Shown: piece by piece, positions 26,346 to 34,173 of the stretch
Position numbering within the stretch: the first letter of the stretch is position 1
Layout of the letters: each line of letters starts with the position of its first letter
From: an uncultured Verrucomicrobiota bacterium
GTDB taxonomy: Bacteria > Verrucomicrobiota > Kiritimatiellia > SS1-B-03-39 > UBA6053
Direction: 5' to 3'
Assembly: GCA_937127435.1 (NCBI GenBank)
Contig: CAKZLZ010000047.1
Coordinates: forward strand, 1 to 48,231
DNA length: 48,231 nt
Made by a program: the position numbers and the translations under genes
Notes under the pieces: model-generated
Seen by the model: the letters and a program-made list of their open reading frames with translations, nothing else
Database searches by the model: none
What the model was told of the DNA's origin: nothing

Positions 26346-27083
26346 TTGAAATTATCCACATCCAGAATTTTAGTGACCGGCGGTGGCGTTCGCATTGGCA
26401 AAGCGATTTCTTTGGCGCTGGCGAAAGCGGGGGCAGAAGTGTTGATTCATTATCGGCACAGCAGTGACGCGGCCGAAGAGACCGCGGAAATGATTCGCAC
26501 CCATGGCGGGAAAGCGGACACGGTGTGCGGAAATGTGGCCACGGAAGCCGGAGTGAAATCGATCATGGATCAGGCGCTGGCAAAAGGGGCATTGGACGGT
26601 TTGGTGAACAATGCGGCTGTATTTAACCGCACCACCCTGGCGGAAAGTGACCGGCAAATTTTTCTGGATGAATTTGGGCCCAATCTTTTGGGACCTTTGG
26701 CTTTGATCCGCGCTTTTGCGGCCCAAGGGGGAAAGGGGAGTGTGGTGAATCTGCTGGACCGGCGGATCGCGGCCCATGACGCCGGCGCGGTTCCGTATCA
26801 GCTGTCGAAGGTGGCACTTGCGGAAGCCACCCGGTTGGCGGCCCTGGAATTTGCGCCCCGCCTGCGGGTGAACGGGGTTGCGCCGGGTGCGATATTGCCA
26901 CCACCCGGAAAAGAAGACCAGACGGATTATATGGCGCAGAATGGCGGCAAGGCGCCGCTGGATTCTCAATGTACGCCCGAAGATGTGGCTTCCGCCGTAT
27001 TGTTTTTGATGCAGGCGCCGGCGATTACAGGACAGATTTTATTTGTAGATGCCGGGCAAAATCTATTAGGAAACGGCGTATGA
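26346..27083 (+). CDS. SDR-family pteridine reductase-like protein (FolM-like)
   Basis: A 245-aa SDR with RILVTGGGVRIGKAISLALA (the GGxRIG variant of the nucleotide loop typical of FolM and pteridine reductases), LVNNAAVF, a VVNLLDRRI segment and the YQLSK active-site Tyr/Lys. The C-terminus has RVNGVAPGAILPP and ITGQILFVDAGQNL. FolM reduces dihydromonapterin or dihydrofolate. That reading is strengthened by folB, which overlaps it by four bases. The start is TTG at 26346, with AGGA about ten bases upstream; no earlier in-frame start fits. Confidence 0.82.
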   Translation: MKLSTSRILVTGGGVRIGKAISLALAKAGAEVLIHYRHSSDAAEETAEMIRTHGGKADTVCGNVATEAGVKSIMDQALAKGALDGLVNNAAVFNRTTLAESDRQIFLDEFGPNLLGPLALIRAFAAQGGKGSVVNLLDRRIAAHDAGAVPYQLSKVALAEATRLAALEFAPRLRVNGVAPGAILPPPGKEDQTDYMAQNGGKAPLDSQCTPEDVASAVLFLMQAPAITGQILFVDAGQNLLGNGV

Positions 27084-27439
27084 GCGATCGTATATACATC
27101 AGAGATTTGGCACTACGCACCATTATTGGCATTTTTCCCGAGGAACGGGTGAAGCGACAGGATGTGATTGTGAATGTGATCATGGAAGTGGACAGTCACG
27201 CGCCCGCAGCCGCCTCGGATGATATTCAGGATGCCACGGATTATAAAGAGATCACCAAGCAGTTAATTGATCATGTGGAAGGCAGTTCGTATAATTTGAT
27301 CGAAACCCTGGCCGAGCGTTGTTCAGACATTTGCCTGGCCGCGCCGGCGGTGCAACAGGTCACTGTCACCATTGATAAACCCGGTGCGCTCCGCTTTGCC
27401 CGATCAGTGGCGGTGGAAATTAAACGTACCAAAAAGTAA
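27080..27439 (+). CDS. folB: Dihydroneopterin aldolase FolB
   Basis: A 119-aa enzyme that cleaves 7,8-dihydroneopterin to 6-hydroxymethyl-dihydropterin and glycolaldehyde in folate synthesis. The N-terminus IYIRDLALRTIIGIFPEER is the family signature. The active-site Glu lies in the ERVKRQDVIVN region, DATDYKEITKQL follows, and the conserved Lys is in VTIDKPGALRFA. The ATG at 27080 overlaps the TGA of the folM-like gene (ATGA), giving translational coupling. Other folate genes are not in the window. Confidence 0.94.
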   Translation: MSDRIYIRDLALRTIIGIFPEERVKRQDVIVNVIMEVDSHAPAAASDDIQDATDYKEITKQLIDHVEGSSYNLIETLAERCSDICLAAPAVQQVTVTIDKPGALRFARSVAVEIKRTKK

Positions 27440-27496
27440 GCACCAGTTTAAGGGTCTTATTCGTTTGGAAGTCTTGGCCGGTTTCAGTGAATAAAA

Positions 27497-28654
27497 TCAG
27501 TTTCGGATGCGTTTCTTGAAAATTCCCAACAGTCCGAATGCGCCTGCGAGTAAGATCAGAGAAGAGGGTTCCGGAATGAGGGTGACCGAAATAGCGCTTG
27601 CGGCATAATCAATAGTGTAATCCGTGTCTTCCACCAGAGCGCCTCCGTTTAGGCTGACAGAATCAAAGGTTCCGGTGTAATTTCCAGGCCCGGTAAAACT
27701 CGCCAATGTATATACGGTGTTGAAAGCGCCGCTGCCGCTGAGGGCAAGGGTGACACCGGTGTCGATGTTAAAATTCATATCGGTTTCTGTGGATGCACCG
27801 CCGAAGGCAACCGTATCGGAACTGCCGTCTCCGAAAATATCCACTGCCAGCTCAGAACCCGAATCCAAATTGATATTAAAGTTGCGGGTAGCACCCACCC
27901 GGGTATTTTCAAAGGTCAGGGTACCGGCGGAACTGTCGCCGATGCCCACAGACCCGGGAGCCAGTGTGGAGCCGGAGTTAAAGGTGTAGGTATCAGTGTT
28001 GTTTTCCTGAATGGTGCCCGTCCCTCCCAATACAGCTCCACTGGCTATAGTATGCCCGGTGTTGCCGTGGTCATACATGGTGCCGTTGAATAGAAAGGTG
28101 CCGGCGTTTACATCCAAGAAGCTGCCCATGTCGCCGTTCATGATCAGGGTGCCGTCTCCGGATTTACTGGCGACATCGAATTGCCCCACATAATCATCAT
28201 CCAGAATCAGGGTATTTCCGGTTCCGGTGGTGATGGTGGTTGCCCCACTGAGTACCCGTATGCCTCCGATACGGTTGGTGCCGACCCCGTTTGAAACGAT
28301 ATACGGAGTTACTCCTAGAAATTCCGTGCCGTTCCACAGGGCTACATGAGTACTTATGCCATCGGTGGTAAGATCCCAACCCGCCTGATTAAATGTAATC
28401 GCATTTACCTCCACCCGGCTATTGGAAGCCCCTGTGGGTACATTGGGTAAATTGCTGACCGCACCGGGATCATCGAATATAAACTCCACATCCCGTCCGG
28501 GTCCACCGTTGTCCCAGTTCCCGTTGGCGGTCATATCCGTAGAGGCACCCCCTACCCAAGTGGTGGAGTAATTGAGTTGAGCCTGCAGAGGCAGACTGCC
28601 AAAGAGGGTAAGGATACTGAGCAGGGCGCTGAGAATAGGGAATTGGAATTTCAT
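27497..28654 (-). CDS. PEP-CTERM protein with autotransporter-like beta-helix repeats
   Basis: A 385-aa exported protein. The signal peptide (about residues 1-25, ending PLQAQ) is followed by passenger-like repeats: TTWVGGASTDMTANGNWDN, LSGATTITTGTGNTLILDD, SGDGTLIMNGD, GAVLGGTGTIQEN and GSTLAPGS. These are typical of beta-helix autotransporter-associated repeats. It ends with a PEP-CTERM signal: LIPEPSSLILLAGAFGLLG then FKKRIRN. GGAG about eight bases before the ATG at 28654 supports the start. It points towards folB, with a 57-base gap between their ends. Function is unknown; surface display is inferred from the sorting signal. Confidence 0.92.
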   Translation of the reverse strand: MKFQFPILSALLSILTLFGSLPLQAQLNYSTTWVGGASTDMTANGNWDNGGPGRDVEFIFDDPGAVSNLPNVPTGASNSRVEVNAITFNQAGWDLTTDGISTHVALWNGTEFLGVTPYIVSNGVGTNRIGGIRVLSGATTITTGTGNTLILDDDYVGQFDVASKSGDGTLIMNGDMGSFLDVNAGTFLFNGTMYDHGNTGHTIASGAVLGGTGTIQENNTDTYTFNSGSTLAPGSVGIGDSSAGTLTFENTRVGATRNFNINLDSGSELAVDIFGDGSSDTVAFGGASTETDMNFNIDTGVTLALSGSGAFNTVYTLASFTGPGNYTGTFDSVSLNGGALVEDTDYTIDYAASAISVTLIPEPSSLILLAGAFGLLGIFKKRIRN

Positions 28655-28745
28655 ATATTTTCTCCAAAAAATTTATTTAATTTACATAATTTTCCATTTT
28701 TAGGTGATCCATGCAAGGGAATATTATGATCAATCGTGGTTTTAG

Positions 28746-28898
28746 CGGTTTTTCTCTCAGTTGCAGGCCAGTAGCTCTGCGAATGCACATAGCATTTTGC
28801 CCGCGACTACGATTCCGGTGATCCCTGAAGTCGCCAGTGCCTATTCCCTTTTGACGGGAATGGGGCTGATACTGGTCGCCCCGGGAATAAGAAAATAA
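28746..28898 (+). pseudogene. Decayed C-terminal remnant of a PEP-CTERM protein
   Basis: After a stop at 28743-28745, one frame reads 50 codons with no start codon near its head. It ends ATTIPVIPEVASAYSLLTG, a hydrophobic stretch, then GIRK and TAA at 28896-28898. This is the layout of a PEP-CTERM tail (VPEP, helix, basic end), but the motif has drifted from PEP to PEV and the hydrophobic helix is broken by Pro and Gly. No matching N-terminal half is seen in 28655-28745. It looks like what remains of a deleted sixth family member. Confidence 0.7.
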
Positions 28899-28937
28899 AC
28901 CTCCTGCATGGCCTTTCGGCGAGAGATCTTACTTTTA

Positions 28938-28952
28938 ATGTAACGCTTACAT
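28938..28952. promoter_or_regulatory. Palindromic operator-like site ATGTAA-CGC-TTACAT
   Basis: Two perfect six-base arms flank CGC, 49 bases before the start of the next PEP-CTERM gene. The shape resembles LacI/GalR-type operators (TGTAA...TTACA). TTGACC at 28964-28969 lies just downstream and could belong to a promoter. Assignment of a regulator is not possible from sequence. Confidence 0.5.
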
Positions 28953-29000
28953 TCTAAAACCTATTGACCGTAACATGCAGAAGAAGTTTAATTTATTATT

Positions 29001-29885
29001 ATGAAAACACTACCTGCCCTTGCTTATTCTCTATTGTGTGTGACCGGTCTTTCTTTCACACCGCGCCTTCAAGCTGAACTGTTGGTTTATGAAGGATTCA
29101 ATTATGGTGGATCGGATATTGATTTAACCTCTACGACTGTTGCCACAAATAACACCGGGTTTAAGGGGGATTATACGTCGGTGGGTGCAAGTTCAAATCT
29201 TGACTATTTAAGCTCGGGAGGGCTTGATTTTAGTTCCAACTTCCTTGCCGGTACCGGCGGAGGGATATCGGGTTCGGTAACTGGAAACAATGATCAAGCG
29301 ACCTTACAGGCAACGCTGGATTTGAGTGCCGCTCATACCGGGACTCTCTATCAGAGTTTTCTGATGGAATTCAGCACCTATACCACGGATGCGGTTTTGG
29401 TTTCCCGATTGTATAACGTGTCAACCCGATTACAGACCGCCCTTGACGGGGGGCAGGTTGCAGGTGTGGGGTATGACAACACCCGCACCAAAGGATCGGG
29501 TACCATCTCTTTGGGAACGACCTACCTTGCAGTATCCCGTTTTACAAATGTGAATGGTGCCGGGGGAGGGAACGCTGACGTCTTCTTCTTTACCGAAACA
29601 AGTTATGACAATTGGTTTGCTGCGGGTAAATTGGAGGCGGATTTGGGAACTTACGCCAACTTTTCCGCATCCGAAACGTCAACCAGTGTGTCTTCCTTCG
29701 CTACAAATGACACCATGGCGATCGTATTGTACCGTCCAACGGCTGCAGGAACTTTGACGGCCGGTTATGATGAACTCCGTATCGGCACCAGCCTTGAAGA
29801 CGTCATGTACACGGTGCCAGAACCTTCCAGCGCTGTGTTGATCTTTATTTCTTTCGGTCTGCTCCTGCTTTTCAAAAAGAAATAG
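29001..29885 (+). CDS. PEP-CTERM protein, beta-sandwich type
   Basis: A 294-aa exported protein with a signal peptide (about residues 1-25, ending RLQA). It continues ELLVYEGFNYGGSDIDL, an opening common in PEP-CTERM proteins with a lectin-like jelly-roll domain. The body is rich in Thr, Ser and Gly. The C-terminus is a sorting signal: TVPEPSSAVLIFISFGLLLL ending FKKK. The Shine-Dalgarno is weak (AGAAG). A palindrome at 28938-28952 may control it. Function beyond likely surface attachment is unknown. Confidence 0.91.
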   Translation: MKTLPALAYSLLCVTGLSFTPRLQAELLVYEGFNYGGSDIDLTSTTVATNNTGFKGDYTSVGASSNLDYLSSGGLDFSSNFLAGTGGGISGSVTGNNDQATLQATLDLSAAHTGTLYQSFLMEFSTYTTDAVLVSRLYNVSTRLQTALDGGQVAGVGYDNTRTKGSGTISLGTTYLAVSRFTNVNGAGGGNADVFFFTETSYDNWFAAGKLEADLGTYANFSASETSTSVSSFATNDTMAIVLYRPTAAGTLTAGYDELRIGTSLEDVMYTVPEPSSAVLIFISFGLLLLFKKK

Positions 29886-29931
29886 CTTTCCGGAGCAAAA
29901 TCCCGGAGAACGCTATCGGATTCCGGTCCCC

Positions 29932-29974
29932 GGTGCTCCCCATCTCTGGGGGAACCTGGCGTGTTTTATTTAAA
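29932..29974 (+). terminator. Possible terminator after PEP-CTERM gene
   Basis: TCCCC (29937-29941) and GGGGGA (29948-29953), extended by GGT/ACC, form a hairpin followed nine bases later by TTTTATTT. The distance to the T-rich tract makes this a weak candidate. Confidence 0.35.
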
Positions 29975-30086
29975 AAATACTCAGGAACAAACGATGTATC
30001 ATGCGTTGTTCTATGTAAAATAAGTTTGCATCCCTTCACAAGATCTTGTTGTTAGTAAGGATTCGGAAACCTTCTCTAATCACAAA

Positions 30087-31394
30087 ATGAATATGCAACT
30101 ACTCAAACGACTTCCTCTCACGACTCTTTCTTTTGCTGCTTTATTCCTGACCTGCTTTCAGGGAACCCTGTTCGCCGCCACGGCAAGCTCTGTGGAACGC
30201 TTCGGTGTCACCTGGACGTTTGACCGGGCCTATGAAGTGGGGCAGTTTGCCAATGGCGACTGGTGGGTGTTGGGGCCGGTGACGATTACGGAAATTTCAC
30301 CTGCCAGTGTGGATGATAAAAACGGAAGCATGATCAATCCGGCCTTAAATAAAAATCTGGCCTTTGACACCCGCATGCAGCGCGACACCTTCGATGCGGA
30401 AGCCAACGTGGCGACGCAGTTGCCTTTGAAGGTCACCAAACCTTCTTCCATTTTATCTGCGATCAGCTTGGTGGAAGATACCACCCGTGACAATCCCCAG
30501 TTGGATACCATTTCTATTCTCACAGTGTTGACCGAAAAACCGGCGGCAGGAAGTTTTCGTCCACCCTATCAGGGGGATGACAAAACGATTTTAGGAAACA
30601 AAGCGGATTTAAACTATGACATTCTCCGGAAACTTGAACCGGTGGAGGGCGCGCCCGAAGACTTGGTGGCACTGGCGGAAAAATTTGACCGTCCCTATAT
30701 CGAACTGAAGCTGGGATGGACCGGCCGCTATACCCATCCCAAATCCAATCAGCCTGCCTACGGACGTGAGTTGGCCCATCGTTTGGGCTACGGGTTGTTG
30801 GCCCTGCAACTCAATGTGCCGGATGAACAAAAAGAGGCCTTGTATATCAACCTGGTGCAAATCGGAATTGATATCTACGGCGCGGCCCGTCTGGGCGGAA
30901 AATGGAATGCGGACGGTGGACACAATCAGGGCCGGAAAATGCCGATGTTGCTGGCCGGCCTGGCCTTGGACAATAAAGAAATTCTGAAATACGCCAATGC
31001 CGAAGCGTATATGATTTTCCAGGAAGATCAGCAGACCTTTTATGTGGAACAAAAACATGTGGATACCCCTCGTCGGGAAATCCGCAACCGCCGCCTGGAT
31101 CCCTACACCCCGGAGATGATCGGTAAAGCGGAGTGGGGTATCCGCAATTACAATGAACCTGACCGTTCCGGCAGCAACTGGGGCGCATACTACCGAACCG
31201 TTTCCGGTGCACCCACCATCACCCACGTACTGGTCGCCCATCTCATGGGAGTTGAAGAAATCTGGAACCACCCCCCGCTTTTTGAATACTACGATCGCTA
31301 TTTTGAAGTGGAGAGTGAACCGGAGGTCCGCAAAGGAAAAGGGACCAATGGCATTCAGACCTTTACCCTGAATATGTGGAATGCTTACCGCTGA
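30087..31394 (+). CDS. Secreted putative polysaccharide-active alpha-helical protein
   Basis: A 435-aa protein with a signal peptide (about residues 1-31, ending LFAATA), thus periplasmic or secreted. I do not recognise a named family. The N-terminal 150 residues look beta-rich (FGVTWTFDRAYEVGQFANGD; WWVLGPVTITEI). The C-terminal 250 residues look like an alpha/alpha-toroid: helices interrupted by conserved-looking polar turns such as GGKWNADGGHNQGRKMPMLL and NRRLDPYTPEMIG. Toroids of this kind are found in alginate and heparin lyases and some glycosidases. The position among PEP-CTERM genes and close to a GH106-like gene fits a role in glycan breakdown. This is inference; catalytic residues cannot be assigned. 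Confidence 0.65.
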   Translation: MNMQLLKRLPLTTLSFAALFLTCFQGTLFAATASSVERFGVTWTFDRAYEVGQFANGDWWVLGPVTITEISPASVDDKNGSMINPALNKNLAFDTRMQRDTFDAEANVATQLPLKVTKPSSILSAISLVEDTTRDNPQLDTISILTVLTEKPAAGSFRPPYQGDDKTILGNKADLNYDILRKLEPVEGAPEDLVALAEKFDRPYIELKLGWTGRYTHPKSNQPAYGRELAHRLGYGLLALQLNVPDEQKEALYINLVQIGIDIYGAARLGGKWNADGGHNQGRKMPMLLAGLALDNKEILKYANAEAYMIFQEDQQTFYVEQKHVDTPRREIRNRRLDPYTPEMIGKAEWGIRNYNEPDRSGSNWGAYYRTVSGAPTITHVLVAHLMGVEEIWNHPPLFEYYDRYFEVESEPEVRKGKGTNGIQTFTLNMWNAYR

Positions 31395-31461
31395 AGGTTT
31401 CTTTCAGGGTAAACCTTTCTATCTTGACTGTTCTCAGATGATTTTTTACGAATTATATCTG

Positions 31462-32244
31462 ATGACAAAATGTATTTTCCCTTTTCGCGTACTCCTCCTG
31501 CTCGGTTTTGCTGCTTGGGTAAACATTGCCCAGGCTGCATTGTTAAGTGGAACCTTTAGTAATGGAAATGGGAGCACTGCCTATGATCTCACCGCTCTGG
31601 GTGAACTGGACTGGGCCTATTGGAGTAGCACCGCGGATCCGTTTTCCGGCGTGGCGTCCAACTCAAAATCCGGTGGTGACCTCATCGGCAATTTAACCGC
31701 CCACAACGGAACAACCATACGTGGGACCACTTCTGACAGAACGGTGACGGATGTTTCCTTTAGCGATGGTGTCGCGCCCGTGAGTGGATCAGTTTCAAAT
31801 ATTCGCGGAGTATTTAACGGCAGTGTAAACACCGTCGGCGCCGGGATTTCTGTCGCGGTAGACCTTCCGGATGCTGACACCCTTTACAACATCACCGTTT
31901 GGGTTTCCGGGCAGGGAATAGGAGAATTGTATGAAGGCTTAATGACGGCGTCTTTGACCTCCGGAGGAGCTACACCATATACGGATACCAGTCTCGACTC
32001 GACTTCAAAACCGAAGACGGACGGATATTACAACTTTACAGTATCGTCCGATGTGGATGACGATATTTTTAATATGACCTATGAGTTGGCATCTGGTTCG
32101 GGGACTTATAATTACTTTTCGCACACGATTATCAGTTCAGTGGCTGTATCGACAATTCCTGAGCCGGCCTCTATCGTTTATGTCCTCTTGGGCACGGGTT
32201 TGGTGGGTTTGGGTCTTTACCGGAAGCCGTTTCGGACGATCTAA
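31462..32244 (+). CDS. PEP-CTERM protein
   Basis: A 260-aa exported protein. ATG 31462 gives a clean signal peptide (MTKCIFPFRVLLLLGFAAWV, cut after AQA); an in-frame ATG at 31381 lies inside the previous gene and would add 27 poorly fitting residues. The body is Ser/Thr/Gly-rich, with a jelly-roll look. The C-terminus is TIPEPASIVYVLLGTGLVG followed by a basic YRKPFRTI tail, a PEP-CTERM signal. The TAA stop at 32242-32244 overlaps the TAG stop of the convergent AraC gene. No Shine-Dalgarno is visible. Confidence 0.88.
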   Translation: MTKCIFPFRVLLLLGFAAWVNIAQAALLSGTFSNGNGSTAYDLTALGELDWAYWSSTADPFSGVASNSKSGGDLIGNLTAHNGTTIRGTTSDRTVTDVSFSDGVAPVSGSVSNIRGVFNGSVNTVGAGISVAVDLPDADTLYNITVWVSGQGIGELYEGLMTASLTSGGATPYTDTSLDSTSKPKTDGYYNFTVSSDVDDDIFNMTYELASGSGTYNYFSHTIISSVAVSTIPEPASIVYVLLGTGLVGLGLYRKPFRTI

Positions 32245-33161
32245 TCTTTTTGTCGAGGGGATGGATGTACGCAGTGCGTCATCCCCGGCATCGCTTTCCG
32301 ATATGCGCGGGGACTGCATTTTTCGATCTGCTTAAACCAGGTGGAGAAATGGGAAGGGGATCCGAATCCGAGATCGAACGCAAGTTCTTTGATAGGGATC
32401 GTGGTTTCAGCCAGGCAGTTTTGGGCAGCCTTTAAACGGCGCTGATTGTAGAAACTAAAAGGGGACGTGCCGGTTTCTTTGCGGAAGAGCAGGAGCAACT
32501 GGTTGACGCTCAGGCCCACATGCTCCGCCAAAGCCTCTTCTTTGAATTTTAAACTCAGGGGCTGGTGCTCGATATAATACAAGGCTTTTTCCACCCGGGG
32601 ATCAAAACGGGAAAATCTCTGTATGGATTCTCCCTGTTTCAGCATCACGTCAATATAGCTGGACAACCAAAGGTTAAAGGCGGCTTGGATTTGAAAATGT
32701 TGCTGCAGAGGTGTTTCCCGGACCGATAGCAGGAGTTCATCCTTTTTCTGCCAGGGTTGGAACGTGGAGACCAAATTTCTGGCGGCCTTCTTCAGTTCCG
32801 GGTATCGATGGGACTCAAACAGCTGATGATCCGTTCTTTGAAACAAGGGTTTGCCTCCCAGGTACTCGAGGAGGAAGCGTATAGAGATGATGCGGGTGTT
32901 CTTTTGGAAATGTTGTTGGGCATGAAGGGAGGAAATAAACAGCCACTCGCCTTCCTTCGCATGTATCTCACGTTTCGAATTTATCAGTCGGACCCCTCCC
33001 TCCAGAATCAGCCAACAACCGGTAACGTTGCCCGACCAGGTCTTTCCCTGCAGGCAATGATCTTCTACCGTCCGCTGATTTGCCCAGATAAGCTTATTGT
33101 GAATATGGCGCGCATCCACATTCTCTTCAGTCTGGAATATATTTTTGTCTGCAGGTGTCAT
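32241..33161 (-). CDS. AraC-family transcriptional regulator
   Basis: A 306-aa regulator. The N-terminal half has a cupin-like sensor fold (GCWLILEGGVRLINSKREI, KEGEWLFISSLHAQQHF) of the type that binds small sugars. The C-terminal about 100 residues hold two helix-turn-helix units (EALAEHVGLSVNQLLLLFRK; IPIKELAFDLGFGSPSHFST then WFKQ), ending with a typical SPRAYRK. It is divergent from the PEP-CTERM gene at 33273 and convergent with the one at 31462. It may control these or the GH106-like gene. No Shine-Dalgarno is seen before the ATG. Confidence 0.92.
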   Translation of the reverse strand: MTPADKNIFQTEENVDARHIHNKLIWANQRTVEDHCLQGKTWSGNVTGCWLILEGGVRLINSKREIHAKEGEWLFISSLHAQQHFQKNTRIISIRFLLEYLGGKPLFQRTDHQLFESHRYPELKKAARNLVSTFQPWQKKDELLLSVRETPLQQHFQIQAAFNLWLSSYIDVMLKQGESIQRFSRFDPRVEKALYYIEHQPLSLKFKEEALAEHVGLSVNQLLLLFRKETGTSPFSFYNQRRLKAAQNCLAETTIPIKELAFDLGFGSPSHFSTWFKQIEKCSPRAYRKAMPGMTHCVHPSPRQKD

Positions 33162-33272
33162 AGTGAAAATCTAAAAGTATTTATTGAATACCTGCAAGTG
33201 GTTCTTCTTCATTTTTATGAAATTTGAATCTAGGGTTTCTCCAAATCAAATCACTCTTTGGAGGAGTTAATA

Positions 33273-34079
33273 ATGAATACGATCCTGAAATATTTCTGTC
33301 TAATCAACATGGGCGTCTTGGCCTGTTTTTCCCTGCAAGCCGATGTTTTGATCTTTCAGGATACCTTTAATGCCGCGGACAATAGCAATCTGAACGCGGA
33401 CCTCACCCGCCAAAGCGGAACTCAGGCCACGCAGACTTACGACAAAGTTGGCTCTGGAGGTGCCGCTGAGATTGCGGGAAACAGCCTTGTGATTACAGAT
33501 AGCATCAGTCCCGAATATAATGCCGAACTTAATCTCGATTTCGGATCTGTTTCAGCCCTAACGTCGGATGGATCTTTTACAATCGAATTTGACCTCAACT
33601 CCATTGGAGCTACTTTTGCAGGATTTGGTTTTAACGGGGCTCAAAACCAACCCCGGCCCCTTGTGGATGCGTCCACGGATTTCGGGGTGTTGTTTCTGGG
33701 CAGTGGGCATGGAGATGCTGGGGAAATCAGTGTCCGCGAAGGGACCAGCGAAGGTTTTAGAGCCACTCCCGCTTTTGCTCTCACCGGCTTGGTTCTGCTT
33801 ACGGTTAATACCACTTCTATCACCACCGGGAATGATTTTACGGTTGATATGTCTATCGATGGCGAAATTGTGGATTTGAATGGGGTGGCTGGCGGCAATA
33901 CTTTTTCGAATACATGGTCAACCAGCAGTCTCTACATGTCCTTTGATAGCCTGGGCACCGGCTCAAGCACCTTTGATAATTATGCGGTCACCGCAGTTCC
34001 TGAACCCTCAACCGTGCTGTACATGCTCACCGGAATGTCATTGTTGGGCTTGGGCGTTCTCCGCAAACGATCCAAGTAA
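33273..34079 (+). CDS. PEP-CTERM protein
   Basis: A 268-aa exported protein. GGAGGAG at 33260-33266, six bases before ATG 33273, fixes the start. The signal peptide ends near FSLQADV. DVLIFQDTFNAADNSNLNAD is a common opening of PEP-CTERM jelly-roll proteins. The C-terminus is AVPEPSTVLYMLTGMSLLG with a basic RKRSK end. It is divergent from the AraC regulator with 111 bases between the starts, so joint control is plausible. It lies 94 bases upstream of the GH106-like gene, separated from it by two hairpins. Confidence 0.92.
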   Translation: MNTILKYFCLINMGVLACFSLQADVLIFQDTFNAADNSNLNADLTRQSGTQATQTYDKVGSGGAAEIAGNSLVITDSISPEYNAELNLDFGSVSALTSDGSFTIEFDLNSIGATFAGFGFNGAQNQPRPLVDASTDFGVLFLGSGHGDAGEISVREGTSEGFRATPAFALTGLVLLTVNTTSITTGNDFTVDMSIDGEIVDLNGVAGGNTFSNTWSTSSLYMSFDSLGTGSSTFDNYAVTAVPEPSTVLYMLTGMSLLGLGVLRKRSK

Positions 34080-34110
34080 CCCTCCGGGGGGAGAGGGCGG
34101 GCTATAGCAT

Positions 34111-34162
34111 TGACTTTCCAAGCCCTGAAAGTCACAAAAGCGGTTCGTGTTTTAACCCGCTT
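34111..34162. repeat. Two adjacent hairpins before the GH106-like gene
   Basis: TGACTTTC (34111-34118) pairs perfectly with GAAAGTCA (34127-34134). Right after it AAGCGGTT (34138-34145) pairs with AACCCGCTT (34154-34162) with one bulged base. They lie between the PEP-CTERM stop and the ATG at 34174 and could be a terminator without a T-run, an operator or an mRNA leader structure. Confidence 0.7.
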
Positions 34163-34173
34163 CCCGTATTGTC

